Below are positions 42,783-51,756 of a DNA stretch of 64,000 nt, in pieces. Origin of the DNA: Bradyrhizobium sp. LHD-71 (GTDB lineage Bacteria > Pseudomonadota > Alphaproteobacteria > Rhizobiales > Xanthobacteraceae). Numbering within the stretch: the first letter of the stretch is position 1; the number at the start of each line of letters is the position of its first letter. The stretch covers positions 62,001 to 126,000 of the forward strand of contig NZ_JAVIFX010000012.1 in NCBI RefSeq assembly GCF_031157255.1, in the 5' to 3' direction. The notes beneath the pieces were generated by a model. The model ran no database searches. It had not been told where the DNA came from and saw nothing but the letters and a program-made list of their open reading frames with translations. Made by a program: the position numbers and the translations under genes.

Positions 42783-43778
42783 TCAATTGAACAGGCTGGA
42801 AACCGACTCTTCGGCAGCGGTGCGTTCGATCGCTTCGCCGATCAGAGTCGCGACCGACAGCACGCGTACATTGCGCGCGACACGGACAGCTTCGGTCGGC
42901 TGGATCGAATCGGTAATGACAAGCTCTTTCAGCTTCGAGGCGGTGATGCGCGCCACCGCACCGCCGGACAGCACACCGTGAGTGATGTAGGCGTAGACGT
43001 CCTTGGCTCCGTTTGCGAGCAGGGCGTCGGCAGCGTTCACCAGTGTGCCGCCTGAGTCGACGATGTCGTCGATCAGGATGCAGGTGTGGCCGGTGACATC
43101 GCCGATGATGTTCATGACCTCGGACTCGCCGGCACGCTCGCGCCGTTTGTCGACGATGGCCAGCGGCGCGTTGATGCGCTTGGCGAGTCCTCGCGCTCGC
43201 GCGACGCCGCCGACGTCCGGCGACACCACCATCACGTTCGCGAGGTCGAAAGTCTCCTTGATGTGGCGCACCATCATCGGCGCCGCATAGAGGTTATCCG
43301 TCGGAATATCGAAGAAGCCCTGGATCTGTCCGGCGTGGAGGTCGAGCGTCAGCACGCGGTCGGCGCCGGCATTGGTGATCAGGTTGGCGACGAGCTTCGC
43401 GGAAATCGGCGAGCGGGAGCCAACTTTACGGTCCTGTCGCGCGTAACCGAAATAGGGAATGACCGCCGTGATCCGCCGCGCTGACGCGCGGCGAAGCGCG
43501 TCGATGATGATGAGCAGCTCCATCAGGTGATCGTTGGCGGGATAGGAGGTGGACTGCAGCACGAACACGTCCGAGCCGCGAACGTTCTCCTGGATCTCGA
43601 CGAAGATCTCCATATCCGCAAAGCGGCGGACGATCGCCTTGGTAAGCGGAATGCGCAAATGTGCGGCGATCGCATTAGCGAGCGCCGGATTGGAATTGCC
43701 TGCGACGAGCTTGATGTCGCCGTTTTTCGCCGACGTCACTGTTTTATCCTGCAAACCGGTGGATGCATTGTTCAGCAT
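42783..43778 (-). CDS. prs: Ribose-phosphate pyrophosphokinase Prs
   Basis: A 331-residue enzyme making 5-phosphoribosyl 1-diphosphate from ribose 5-phosphate and ATP, for nucleotide, His and Trp synthesis. The ATP-site [10 protein letters not shown], flexible loop [11 protein letters not shown] and PRPP site [12 protein letters not shown] are all present. The first 20 residues are an extension compared with E. coli. Start ATG 43778. Confidence 0.97.
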   Translation of the reverse strand: MLNNASTGLQDKTVTSAKNGDIKLVAGNSNPALANAIAAHLRIPLTKAIVRRFADMEIFVEIQENVRGSDVFVLQSTSYPANDHLMELLIIIDALRRASARRITAVIPYFGYARQDRKVGSRSPISAKLVANLITNAGADRVLTLDLHAGQIQGFFDIPTDNLYAAPMMVRHIKETFDLANVMVVSPDVGGVARARGLAKRINAPLAIVDKRRERAGESEVMNIIGDVTGHTCILIDDIVDSGGTLVNAADALLANGAKDVYAYITHGVLSGGAVARITASKLKELVITDSIQPTEAVRVARNVRVLSVATLIGEAIERTAAEESVSSLFN

Positions 43779-43920
43779 GACAGCCGCCTTGACTGGCTTT
43801 GGAACAAGCCTCGGTTTTCGCGCGATTGCGCCAGCGTGATATCAAGGAGGGGCAGCCAAAGGCAATATGCCGCAGCTGTTTTCCTGCGCTAAATCGAGAC
43901 GTTTTTGCCGCCAAGTGTGC

Positions 43921-44553
43921 CTATTCGCGCTGGAACGCGAGGGTGGTCGGACCTTGCGAGTCAGCCGCTCCGGAAGGCGGCGGTATCGGGGCCTCCGCGA
44001 TTGCAGGCCCGCCGCCCGTCGCCGGGGCAGCCGGCGGCTCCGGCGCCTGAATTCCGTTCATGAGGTCGGCCATGCCGGCTATGCCGTTTTGCGCGATCCG
44101 ACGCAGCAAAGCGGCATCCGCGAGCATCCAGGCGTCCCGTCCCGGCTTGCCGGCCACCTCTTCGCCGGTCAGCCGCAGGGCGCGCTGCTGACCCGCCTCA
44201 TAGACGTCGAATGTCCAGGCAATTGTCGTCCGTCCGCGGATGACCTGCGCCGCCAGATAGGCCCGCACCCGATAGGTGGCCGTTCCGTCTCGCGACACGA
44301 TCGGCAGCGCTTTCGCCTGCGCCTCGGTACTTAGTGCCTCGACGAAACGCTCGAAAACCTGCGGTGGCGGCCCATCGACGGAATCAAAGGTGACGGTCGC
44401 GCTGCTTCCTTGCGCAAACGAGTTCATGCGCTGATCGGTGACGCAGCCACCCGCGGCAAAGGCGATCGCCAGCAATGCCAGCGCAGTGCGTCCGCGCGAA
44501 GCGCGAACGCGCTTGGCTGATGCGGAATAACGGCTGGTCAGATGCCTGAACAA
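43921..44553 (-). CDS. Putative lipoprotein of unknown function
   Basis: A 210-residue protein with a basic N-terminus, a hydrophobic core A-L-A-L-L-A-I-A-F-A-A-G-G-C and a lipobox-like cysteine near residue 37. It is therefore probably acylated by Lgt/LspA and placed in the envelope. The mature part has a roughly 120-residue domain with Y-R-V-R-A-Y-L-A-A-Q-V and W-T-F-D-V-Y-E-A-G, then a proline-rich tail. No family recognised. It is on the same strand and upstream of prs. Confidence 0.7.
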   Translation of the reverse strand: MFRHLTSRYSASAKRVRASRGRTALALLAIAFAAGGCVTDQRMNSFAQGSSATVTFDSVDGPPPQVFERFVEALSTEAQAKALPIVSRDGTATYRVRAYLAAQVIRGRTTIAWTFDVYEAGQQRALRLTGEEVAGKPGRDAWMLADAALLRRIAQNGIAGMADLMNGIQAPEPPAAPATGGGPAIAEAPIPPPSGAADSQGPTTLAFQRE

Positions 44554-44699
44554 CGCTGCAACGGTCCCCGTCCGTCAGTCGGTCGAGCGGTAACCGCTCC
44601 GCCAGCCTGTGAAAGGCACCGATAACGTTAATAGCTGTTAACGTCTAGGGCAACGATGTCGATCGTCGGCCTCGTCAGGAGGGCTCGATCACGGGCCTC

Positions 44700-44963
44700 T
44701 CAAGCACGCGGGCTGCCGTTGAGTCTGGCCTCGAGTGCATCGATCCGCGCTTTCAGCGCGTCGTTCTCCTCGCGCGCGATCCGCGCCATTTCCTTCACGG
44801 CCTCGAACTCCTCACGCTTCACCACGTCCATGTCGTTCAGGAATTTCTCGGCTTGATGCTTGACGACGGTGTCGACCTCGCGCTTGAAACCCTGTGCTGC
44901 GCCGGTCGCGTCGTTCACAAGTCGCGCCATCTCGTCAAAAAACCGGTTGCTGGTCTGGGTCAT
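44700..44963 (-). CDS. ubiK: Ubiquinone biosynthesis accessory factor UbiK (BMFP family)
   Basis: An 87-residue coiled-coil protein. The N-terminal amphipathic helix (F-F-D-E-M-A-R-L-V-N-D-A) and the C-terminal coiled coil (V-K-R-E-E-F-E-A-V-K-E-M ... L-E-A-R-L) are typical of UbiK/YqiC, which helps the aerobic ubiquinone-synthesis complex and binds lipids. ATG 44963 has GGAG eight bases upstream; the frame extends to 44984. Its divergent neighbour is lgt. Confidence 0.9.
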   Translation of the reverse strand: MTQTSNRFFDEMARLVNDATGAAQGFKREVDTVVKHQAEKFLNDMDVVKREEFEAVKEMARIAREENDALKARIDALEARLNGSPRA

Positions 44964-45321
44964 CGGACCGATCTCCTGCCGCAAGCGCCTACTGGACTAG
45001 TCCTCATGACAATGGCGATCGGCAGGCCATTGTTCAAGCGGCTAAAGTCCCGGTTCGAACGTTCGCCGTCGCGACTGGTCTGCGAGCGCTCGAATCAAGA
45101 GCGACACCAGCAACCTTAAGTAGCCGGTGCGCTTTTGGATTGGAGGTTCGTACCGAGGCTCGCGGCAAGGCAGATCGAGCGCCAAATCCGGTGCACTGGC
45201 GGCACTCCGTTGCTTGTCACACAGCAGAATCCTTGCGAGCCTGAACTTCAGCGTGCATGAGGGGCAGAGATTCTGGCTCGGTCGACTCCTTCATCATGCA
45301 CACCAGGACCATCTGACCCGC
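44964..45321. other. Divergent region between ubiK and lgt
   Basis: About 360 bases without a gene, likely holding the promoters of the two divergent genes. The lgt frame remains open back to 45127, but the upstream portion has no homology and a poor start context. No motif stands out. Confidence 0.55.
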
Positions 45322-46152
45322 ATGCCCTTCCTTGCCCTGCCGTTTCCGAAATTCGATCCGGTCGCCATCAGCCTCGGTCCGTTCGCCGTGCGCTGGTATG
45401 CGCTCGCCTATATCGTCGGAATTCTTCTCGGCTGGCTCTATGCGCGCAAAATCCTGCGCACCGACAGATTCTGGGGCGGGCCCGCGCCAATCTCGGTTAC
45501 GCAGTTCGACGACTTCGTGCTTTGGGTGACGCTTGGCATCATTCTCGGCGGTCGCGCCGGCTATGTGCTGTTCTATAATCTCGACCACTTCATCCAGCAC
45601 CCGCTCGAGATCCTTCAGCTATGGCAAGGCGGCATGTCGTTCCACGGCGGCTTTCTCGGCTGCGTCGTTGCGGTGCTGCTGTTCGGCTGGCTCAACAAGG
45701 TACCGGTGCTCTCGCTCGGTGACATCACCTGCGCAGTCGGTCCGATCGGTCTGCTGCTCGGCCGGCTGGCGAACTTCATCAACAGTGAATTGTGGGGCCG
45801 AGTGAGCGATGTGCCGTGGGCGATTGTGTTCCCGACCGGCGGCCCGCTGCCGCGGCATCCGAGCCAGCTTTATGAGGCGGCGCTTGAGGGCGTCCTGCTG
45901 TTGGTCGTGCTGGCGCTGATGATCCGCCGTGGTGCGTTGCAACGGCCGGGTCTGATCATTGGCACCTTCGCTGTGCTTTACGGCCTTGCGCGAATTTTCA
46001 GTGAATTTTTCCGCGAGCCGGACCCACAGCTCGGTTTCCTGTGGGGAGGTCTCACCATGGGCATGCTGCTGTCGCTGCCGATGATCGCCGTGGGCGCGGC
46101 TTTTATGCTATGGACTTTGGTTCGGCCTCGAACCGGCGAGGCCGCACGCTAG
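45322..46152 (+). CDS. lgt: Prolipoprotein diacylglyceryl transferase Lgt
   Basis: A 276-residue inner-membrane enzyme that attaches diacylglycerol from phosphatidylglycerol to the lipobox cysteine of prolipoproteins. About seven membrane helices. [18 protein letters not shown] and the signature [14 protein letters not shown] are present. ATG 45322 gives the usual M-P-F-L-A-L-P-F-P opening. It precedes a MidA-type methyltransferase gene by about 60 bp. Confidence 0.96.
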   Translation: MPFLALPFPKFDPVAISLGPFAVRWYALAYIVGILLGWLYARKILRTDRFWGGPAPISVTQFDDFVLWVTLGIILGGRAGYVLFYNLDHFIQHPLEILQLWQGGMSFHGGFLGCVVAVLLFGWLNKVPVLSLGDITCAVGPIGLLLGRLANFINSELWGRVSDVPWAIVFPTGGPLPRHPSQLYEAALEGVLLLVVLALMIRRGALQRPGLIIGTFAVLYGLARIFSEFFREPDPQLGFLWGGLTMGMLLSLPMIAVGAAFMLWTLVRPRTGEAAR

Positions 46153-46167
46153 CCTTCCTTCCGTCCG

Positions 46168-46203
46168 GCAAAAATGGATGCCGGTTTGAGGCAAGACATG
46201 CTG
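46168..46203 (+). repeat. Dispersed intergenic repeat, degenerate copy
   Basis: GCAAAAATGGATGCCGGTTT followed by a GCAAGACATGCT segment. It resembles the AAAAGTGGG/ATACCGGTTTT repeat scattered in rhizobial genomes and the copy at 49139-49179. It lies between lgt and the next gene. Confidence 0.45.
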
Positions 46204-46213
46204 CGAACATAGC

Positions 46214-47365
46214 TTGGACCCAGTCGTGAGCGCCTATCCGTCCGCTGCCGCGGAAATCCGCAAGTTGATCAGGTCGGCCGGTCCCATGCCGGTGTCGCGC
46301 TACATGGAACTCTGCCTCACGCATCCCCAGTTCGGCTATTACATGACTCGCGACCCGTTGGGCCGTGAGGGTGATTTCACCACCGCGCCGGAAGTCAGTC
46401 AGATGTTCGGCGAATTGCTGGGCCTCTGGGCCGCGGCAGTTTGGAAGTCGATGGGCATGCCGGAGCCGGTGCGGCTCATCGAACTTGGCCCCGGCCGCGG
46501 CACCATGATGGCCGATATGCTGCGCGCGATCCGCGTGCTGCCGAATTTCCATGAGGCGGTGACGATCGATCTGGTCGAGATCAACCCGGCATTGGTCGAC
46601 CGGCAAAGGGAGGCGCTGGGCGGCGCGAAGCTCCCCATCAATTGGCATGACCGCATCGACGGCATCGGCGAAGGGCCAGCCATCGTATTCGCGAACGAGT
46701 ACTTCGACGCGCTGCCCGTTCACCAGGTGATCCGCCGGCAACACGGCTGGCATGAGCGTGTGGTCGATATCTCCGAGGGCGGGCAGCTCGTGTTTGGCGC
46801 GGCGCCGGAGCCGCTCAAGCACTTCGACCTGTTGCTGCCGCCGCTGGTGCGTGCCGCGCCGATCGGTGCGATCTTCGAGTGGCGTCCGACACAGGAAATC
46901 ATGCGCATCGCCCGCCGCCTGCGCGACCATGGCGGCGCAGCGCTGATCATCGATTACGGCCATGTGCGCAGCGACGCTGGTGACACCTTCCAGGCAATCG
47001 CCCGTCACAGCTTCACAGACCCGCTGCGCAGTCCGGGGCAGGCCGACCTGACGGCACATGTGGATTTTCAGGCGCTGGCTCTCGGTGCCGAAGACGCCGG
47101 GGCGCGGCTGCATGGGCCGGTCGAGCAAGGCGAGTTTCTGCGGCGCCTCGGCATCGAGACGCGCGCGGCCACGCTGATGAGCAAGGCGAACCCGCAGGTT
47201 GCGGCAGACATTCAATCGGCGCTGAAGCGGCTGACGGGAACCGGCCGCGGTGGAATGGGCGCACTGTTCAAAGTGCTCGGCGTGTCGCATCCGGACTTGA
47301 GAATCCTGCCAGGGCTGTCAGATGGTCAGCAGGACGATGTGGACGCGTCGGAGGCGAATGAATGA
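46214..47365 (+). CDS. MidA/NDUFAF7-like SAM-dependent methyltransferase
   Basis: A 383-residue class I methyltransferase of the DUF185 family. In mitochondria the relative methylates an arginine of NDUFS2 in respiratory complex I; the bacterial role is less certain. Features are M-P-V-S-R-Y-M-E-L-C-L-T-H-P-Q-F-G-Y-Y, G-D-F-T-T-A-P-E-V-S-Q-M-F-G-E, L-I-E-L-G-P-G-R-G-T-M-M and I-V-F-A-N-E-Y-F-D-A-L-P-V-H-Q. Start TTG 46214 or GTG 46226. Its stop overlaps the pgeF start by four bases, so the two are translationally coupled. Confidence 0.9.
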   Translation: MDPVVSAYPSAAAEIRKLIRSAGPMPVSRYMELCLTHPQFGYYMTRDPLGREGDFTTAPEVSQMFGELLGLWAAAVWKSMGMPEPVRLIELGPGRGTMMADMLRAIRVLPNFHEAVTIDLVEINPALVDRQREALGGAKLPINWHDRIDGIGEGPAIVFANEYFDALPVHQVIRRQHGWHERVVDISEGGQLVFGAAPEPLKHFDLLLPPLVRAAPIGAIFEWRPTQEIMRIARRLRDHGGAALIIDYGHVRSDAGDTFQAIARHSFTDPLRSPGQADLTAHVDFQALALGAEDAGARLHGPVEQGEFLRRLGIETRAATLMSKANPQVAADIQSALKRLTGTGRGGMGALFKVLGVSHPDLRILPGLSDGQQDDVDASEANE

Positions 47366-48132
47366 CGGTTGAGTCGCTGTTGCTCTCGAGCGTGCCGGGC
47401 ATTCGTCATGCATTCTTCACCCGCGCCGGGGGCGTTTCGTCCGGGATCTATGCGGGATTGAACGGCGGAATCGGCTCGCAGGACGAACCCGACAAAGTCC
47501 AGGAAAATCGGCGCCGGATGGCGGCTGCACTCGATGTGCCGCCGGAAAAGCTCCTCACGCTGCACCAGATCCATTCGCCGGACGTCGTCGTCGCAACCGA
47601 GCCCTGGCCGCTCACCGTGCGGCCGAAGGGCGATGCGATGGTGACCAAGGTGCCAGGCATCGCACTTGGCGTCACCACAGCCGATTGCGCGCCGGTGCTC
47701 ATGGTCGACCCCAAGGCGCGCGTGATCGGTGCGGCGCATGCAGGCTGGAAGGGGGCGCTCGGCGGCGTACTCGAAGCGACCATCGATTCCATGGAGGGCC
47801 AGGGTGCGTCGCGTGGCGACATCGTTGTCGGGCTCGGTCCGATGCTCCGGCAGCGCAACTACGAAGTCGGCATGGAGTTCGTCGCGCGCTTTCAGGAGGC
47901 CGGCGCCGATAACGAACGTTTCTTCTCGTCCGCGTCGCGGCACGGTCACGCCATGTTCGATCTGCCGGGCTACATCCATGCACGCTTGCATGGCGCGGGC
48001 ATCCTGATGGTCGATGATGTCGACCTTTGCACCTACGCCGACGAAGACAGCTTCTTCAGCTACCGCCGCTCGACCCACCGCAAGGAGGCCGATTACGGCC
48101 GCCACGTTCACGCGATTGTACTGGAGGACTGA
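47362..48132 (+). CDS. pgeF: Peptidoglycan editing factor PgeF (laccase-domain)
   Basis: A 256-residue multicopper-oxidase-like (DUF152) protein, which removes wrongly inserted L-Ser or Gly from the second position of peptidoglycan precursors in E. coli. The metal/active-site residues occur in L-H-Q-I-H-S, T-T-A-D-C-A-P-V and G-A-A-H-A-G-W-K-G. The C-terminal S-Y-R-R segment matches the S-x-R-R signature. ATG 47362 overlaps the upstream stop. Confidence 0.93.
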   Translation: MTVESLLLSSVPGIRHAFFTRAGGVSSGIYAGLNGGIGSQDEPDKVQENRRRMAAALDVPPEKLLTLHQIHSPDVVVATEPWPLTVRPKGDAMVTKVPGIALGVTTADCAPVLMVDPKARVIGAAHAGWKGALGGVLEATIDSMEGQGASRGDIVVGLGPMLRQRNYEVGMEFVARFQEAGADNERFFSSASRHGHAMFDLPGYIHARLHGAGILMVDDVDLCTYADEDSFFSYRRSTHRKEADYGRHVHAIVLED

Positions 48133-48192
48133 TAGGCGAAAGGCTCGAACAGCCGAATCAGCCTCACATTGTTATTTTTTTACGGTGATCCC

Positions 48193-48951
48193 ATGTCAGA
48201 TCGCGCTCCAGTTCTCACTCGCCACCTGAACCTCGCCGGCGCCAGCAACTTTCGAGATCTCGGCGGCTATTCGGCCCGCGGTGGCAGGCTGACGCAGTGG
48301 CGGCGGCTGTTTCGTTCCAATCACCTGGGCCATCTGACCGAAGATGATATCGCGGTGCTGCGCGAACTTGGCCTGAAGAGCGCGTTCGATTTGCGCGGTG
48401 TCGACGAGCGCCTGCCGGCCCTGTGCCGGTATGACGGGATTGCGGTCCATTCGCTGCCGATCGAGCCGGTGACACTTGCCGTGCTCCGTGAGCGGCTAGT
48501 GACCGGCAAGCCGCTGCGTGCCGAGGAGACCGCAGAGATCATGCGCGACTCCTATCGGAACTACGTCCGTCACAACACGGAAAGCTACAGGACGCTGTTC
48601 ACGCACCTGCTCGACGACTCAGCGCCGCTGGTGATCCACTGCACCGCTGGGAAGGACCGGACGGGCTTCGCCGCAGCCTTGATCCTGAAGGCGCTCGGCG
48701 TGTCCGATGAGCTGATCATCGAGGACTATCTGCTCACGAACAGGTTTTATAAACGCGTCGAGCTCGGAACCAGCAGCGACTTTCCAGACGAGGTTCGCAC
48801 GGTACTTGGCTCGGTCGAGGCATCGTTCCTGGCTGCTGCGCTGGACGCCATTCGCACCGACTACGGTGATCTCGAAGCCTATTTCGAAGCCGGCCTCGGG
48901 GTCGGCCCTCGCGAGCGCGCAATGCTGGACCAGCGCTATCTCGACTCATGA
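48193..48951 (+). CDS. Tyrosine-protein phosphatase (Tyr_phosphatase3 family)
   Basis: A 252-residue phosphatase of the lipid-phosphatase-like DSP group. N-F-R-D-L-G-G-Y near the N-terminus, a D-L-R segment and the P-loop V-I-H-C-T-A-G-K-D-R-T-G (H-C-x5-R) are intact. Relatives such as Mycobacterium PtpB dephosphorylate proteins or phosphoinositides. ATG 48193 is chosen; the upstream residues to 48169 lack homology. The gene follows pgeF by 60 bp. Confidence 0.92.
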   Translation: MSDRAPVLTRHLNLAGASNFRDLGGYSARGGRLTQWRRLFRSNHLGHLTEDDIAVLRELGLKSAFDLRGVDERLPALCRYDGIAVHSLPIEPVTLAVLRERLVTGKPLRAEETAEIMRDSYRNYVRHNTESYRTLFTHLLDDSAPLVIHCTAGKDRTGFAAALILKALGVSDELIIEDYLLTNRFYKRVELGTSSDFPDEVRTVLGSVEASFLAAALDAIRTDYGDLEAYFEAGLGVGPRERAMLDQRYLDS

Positions 48952-49138
48952 GCGCGAGCCAGCGCCGCCGGAACCGCGCCAGGGCCTTTTAGTGCTTGAT
49001 TTGACTGCAATAATTGTTTTTTTGCGCCGGTAACGCTAAGCGCCCCATTTCCTTGTCATTTCGCGGGTTCGGAGCTATAAGCCGCCCGTCCGTGGCCCCC
49101 GCACCCCTGGAGGCTTGCCGCGGCTCGAGAGCGATCCT

Positions 49139-49179
49139 GGAAAGTGGGTACCGGTTTTCCGAAAGGGGTCGTGCTCAAA
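49139..49179 (+). repeat. Dispersed rhizobial intergenic repeat
   Basis: GGAAAGTGGGTACCGGTTTT followed by CCGAAAGGGGTCGTGCTCA. This pattern is widely repeated in intergenic regions of Bradyrhizobium-like and related genomes (GTGGGAACCGGTTTTCGG-type). A decayed copy is at 46168-46203. It is located just upstream of the rplY leader. Confidence 0.6.
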
Positions 49180-49190
49180 GTTAAGTAAAC

Positions 49191-49208
49191 GGGCCGCCTG
49201 GGCGGCCC
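49191..49208 (+). other. GC-rich leader hairpin before rplY
   Basis: GGGCCGCC and GGCGGCCC form a stem with a tiny loop, followed by TTTCC, 25 bp upstream of the rplY start codon. It could act as an attenuator or an end of an upstream transcript. Confidence 0.45.
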
Positions 49209-49233
49209 TTTCCATTGGAAAAGGACAATAACG

Positions 49234-49941
49234 ATGGCGACCGTCAGGGAATTGAAGGCGACCGCACGTCCGAAGAGCGGCAAGGGGGCCGCCCGGGCAG
49301 AGCGTCGCGCCGGCCGAGTGCCGGGTGTGATCTATGGTGACAACCAACCCCCGCTGCCGATCTCGGTCGAGACGGTCGAGCTGCGCACGCGCATCTACGC
49401 CGGCCACTTCCTCACGACGATCTACGACATCGATCTGGAAGGCAAGAAGCACCGCGTGATCCCGCGCGACTACCACCTCGATCCGGTGAAGGATTTCCCG
49501 ATCCACGTCGACTTCCTGCGGCTCGGCGAAGGCGCGACCATCCGCGTCAGCGTGCCGTTGCATGTGAAGGGCACGGAAACCTCGCCCGGCATCAAGCGCG
49601 GCGGTACGGTCAACGTCGTCACGCATACGCTTGAGCTCGAGGCATCAGTCGAGAACATTCCGCAGTTCATCGAGGTCGACGTTTCTGCCCTCGAGATCAA
49701 CTATTCGCTGCATCTGTCTGACGTGACGCTGCCGGTGGGCACAAAGCCGCTGTCGCGCGTCGATGCCACGCTGGTGACGATCGTTCCGCCGTCGGGCTAT
49801 GCCGAAGAGCAGAAGGCCGCCGCCGCTGCGCCCGCCGAAGGTGCCGCTGCGCCTGCAGCTGGCGCTGCCGCGCCCGCCGCGGGTGCCGCCGCTCCCGCCG
49901 CCGGTGCGGCCAAGGCTCCGGCCGGAGGCGGCAAGAAGTAA
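49234..49941 (+). CDS. rplY: 50S ribosomal protein L25/general stress protein Ctc
   Basis: A 235-residue long-form bL25 (CTC). The N-terminal domain binds 5S rRNA (R-E-L-K-A-T-A-R-P-K-S-G-K-G-A-A-R, G-R-V-P-G-V-I-Y-G). The C-terminal beta domain follows to about residue 190. The last 45 residues are an Ala/Pro/Gly tail with a G-A-A-A-P-A-A unit repeated several times, absent in short L25. AAAAGGACAATAACG precedes ATG 49234. It is followed 18 bp later by pth. Confidence 0.96.
   Translation: MATVRELKATARPKSGKGAARAERRAGRVPGVIYGDNQPPLPISVETVELRTRIYAGHFLTTIYDIDLEGKKHRVIPRDYHLDPVKDFPIHVDFLRLGEGATIRVSVPLHVKGTETSPGIKRGGTVNVVTHTLELEASVENIPQFIEVDVSALEINYSLHLSDVTLPVGTKPLSRVDATLVTIVPPSGYAEEQKAAAAAPAEGAAAPAAGAAAPAAGAAAPAAGAAKAPAGGGKK
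49840..49912 (+). repeat. Short tandem repeat encoding the Ala/Pro tail of L25
   Basis: A GC-rich run with near-tandem 21-bp units, each encoding G-A-A-A-P-A-A or a close variant, three or four times. It explains the spurious antisense open frames there. Confidence 0.6.
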
Positions 49942-49959
49942 GCTTGCCCGGAGGGCGTC

Positions 49960-50568
49960 ATGCGCCTCTTTGTGGGGCTCGGCAATCCTGGTGCGAAGTA
50001 CCGGGGCCACCGGCATAACATCGGTTTCGTCGTCGTTGACGAGATCCAGCGGCGTCACGGATTCGCTCCGTGGCGCCGTCGCTTTCAGGGCGAGACGGCT
50101 GAGGGGACGCTGGAGCGCGAGCGCGTGATCCTGCTCAAGCCGACGACGTTCATGAACGAGTCCGGTCAATCGGTCGGCGAGGCGGCGAAGTTCTTCAAGC
50201 TGGATTTGAGCGACATCGTCGTGTTTCACGACGAGCTTGATCTTCCGGCCGCGAAGCTGCGCGTCAAGGTCGGCGGCGGCAATGCCGGCCACAATGGCCT
50301 GCGGTCGATCGATGCGCATGTGGGCAACGCGTTCCGCCGCGTGCGCATCGGCATCGGTCATCCGGGGGTCAAGGAGCTCGTTCACCCCTATGTGCTGAAC
50401 GATTTCGCAAAGGCGGAGCGGCCGTGGGTGGACGCGATGGTCGATGCGATTGCGTCGAACGCCGGCATGATTGCGACCGGGCAGGACGCGAGCTTCCAGA
50501 ACAAGGTGCACCTGGCAATGCGGGCGAAGGGATTTGGCGACGACAGCAACGGCGACAAGCTGAGCTAG
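49960..50568 (+). CDS. pth: Peptidyl-tRNA hydrolase Pth
   Basis: A 202-residue enzyme releasing tRNA from stalled peptidyl-tRNA. G-L-G-N-P-G-A-K-Y, the catalytic histidine in [22 protein letters not shown] and G-G-N-A-G-H-N-G-L are conserved. ATG 49960 is 18 bp after rplY, consistent with an operon with rplY and ychF. Confidence 0.97.
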   Translation: MRLFVGLGNPGAKYRGHRHNIGFVVVDEIQRRHGFAPWRRRFQGETAEGTLERERVILLKPTTFMNESGQSVGEAAKFFKLDLSDIVVFHDELDLPAAKLRVKVGGGNAGHNGLRSIDAHVGNAFRRVRIGIGHPGVKELVHPYVLNDFAKAERPWVDAMVDAIASNAGMIATGQDASFQNKVHLAMRAKGFGDDSNGDKLS

Positions 50569-50622
50569 TTCGCCGTGCAAAGCCGCAACTCGCGGCGGTG
50601 ACGAAAAAATACTGAGGAAGTC

Positions 50623-51720
50623 ATGGGATTCAAATGCGGCATCGTCGGACTGCCGAATGTCGGCAAGTCGACGCTCTTCAATGCGCTGACGGAAACAGCG
50701 GCGGCGCAGGCGGCGAACTATCCGTTCTGCACGATCGAGCCGAATGTCGGCGAAGTCGCGGTGCCCGATCCGCGGCTGGACAAGCTCGCAGCGATCGCAA
50801 AGTCCGCGCAGATCATTCCGACGCGGCTCACCTTCGTCGATATCGCCGGGCTCGTGCGCGGCGCATCGAAGGGCGAGGGCCTCGGCAACCAGTTCCTTGC
50901 CAACATTCGTGAGGTCGATGCGATCGCGCATGTGGTGCGCTGCTTCGAGGACTCTGACGTCACCCACGTCGAAGGCAAGATCGATCCGATCGCCGACATC
51001 GAAACCATCGAAACCGAATTGATGCTGGCCGATCTCGACAGTCTGGAGAAGCGTGTCGACAACCTGACGAAGAAGGCGCGCGGCAACGACAAGGAAGCGA
51101 AGGAGCTGCTTGAGCTCGTCAACCGCTCGCTGGTGCTGCTGCGCGAAGGCAAGCCCGCGCGCATGGTCGAGCGCAAGGCGGAGGAAGAACGCGCTTTTCG
51201 CATGCTCGGCCTGATGACCTCCAAGCCGGTGGTCTATGTCTGCAATGTTGACGAAGGCTCGGCCAAGGAGGGCAACGAGTTCTCACGCCGGGTCGAGGTG
51301 CGGGCGAAGGAGGAGGGCGCAGTCTCGGTCGTGATCTCGGCCAAGATCGAATCGGAGATTGCGACGCTGTCGCGCGAGGAGCGCACTGAATTCTTGCAGA
51401 CGCTGGGGCTCGACGAGGCGGGCCTCGACCGGTTGATCCGCGCCGGCTATGAGCTGCTGCATCTCATCACTTACTTTACGGTCGGTCCGAAGGAAGCGCG
51501 CGCCTGGACCATCAACCGTGGCACCAAGGCCCCGCAGGCGGCCGGCGTCATCCACACGGATTTCGAGCGCGGTTTCATTCGCGGGGAGACGATCTCCTAC
51601 GACGATTACGTTACGCTCGGCGGCGAAGCGGGCGCCCGCGATGCCGGCAAGCTGCGGCTCGAAGGCAAGGACTATGTCGTCGTCGATGGCGACGTGATGC
51701 ACTTCCGCTTCGCCACTTAG
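50623..51720 (+). CDS. ychF: Redox-regulated ATPase YchF (Obg-like)
   Basis: A 365-residue P-loop protein of the Obg family that prefers ATP. G1 is G-L-P-N-V-G-K-S-T at residues 8-16, G3 is D-I-A-G-L-V-R-G-A-S. A central coiled-coil insert follows, and the C-terminal TGS domain includes Y-F-T-V-G-P-K-E-A-R-A-W. It binds ribosomes and affects oxidative stress. Start ATG 50623 after GAGGAAGTC. Confidence 0.97.
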   Translation: MGFKCGIVGLPNVGKSTLFNALTETAAAQAANYPFCTIEPNVGEVAVPDPRLDKLAAIAKSAQIIPTRLTFVDIAGLVRGASKGEGLGNQFLANIREVDAIAHVVRCFEDSDVTHVEGKIDPIADIETIETELMLADLDSLEKRVDNLTKKARGNDKEAKELLELVNRSLVLLREGKPARMVERKAEEERAFRMLGLMTSKPVVYVCNVDEGSAKEGNEFSRRVEVRAKEEGAVSVVISAKIESEIATLSREERTEFLQTLGLDEAGLDRLIRAGYELLHLITYFTVGPKEARAWTINRGTKAPQAAGVIHTDFERGFIRGETISYDDYVTLGGEAGARDAGKLRLEGKDYVVVDGDVMHFRFAT

Positions 51721-51756
51721 CCCATTATTCTGCGACGGTCGGATTCGTCGGGCGGA

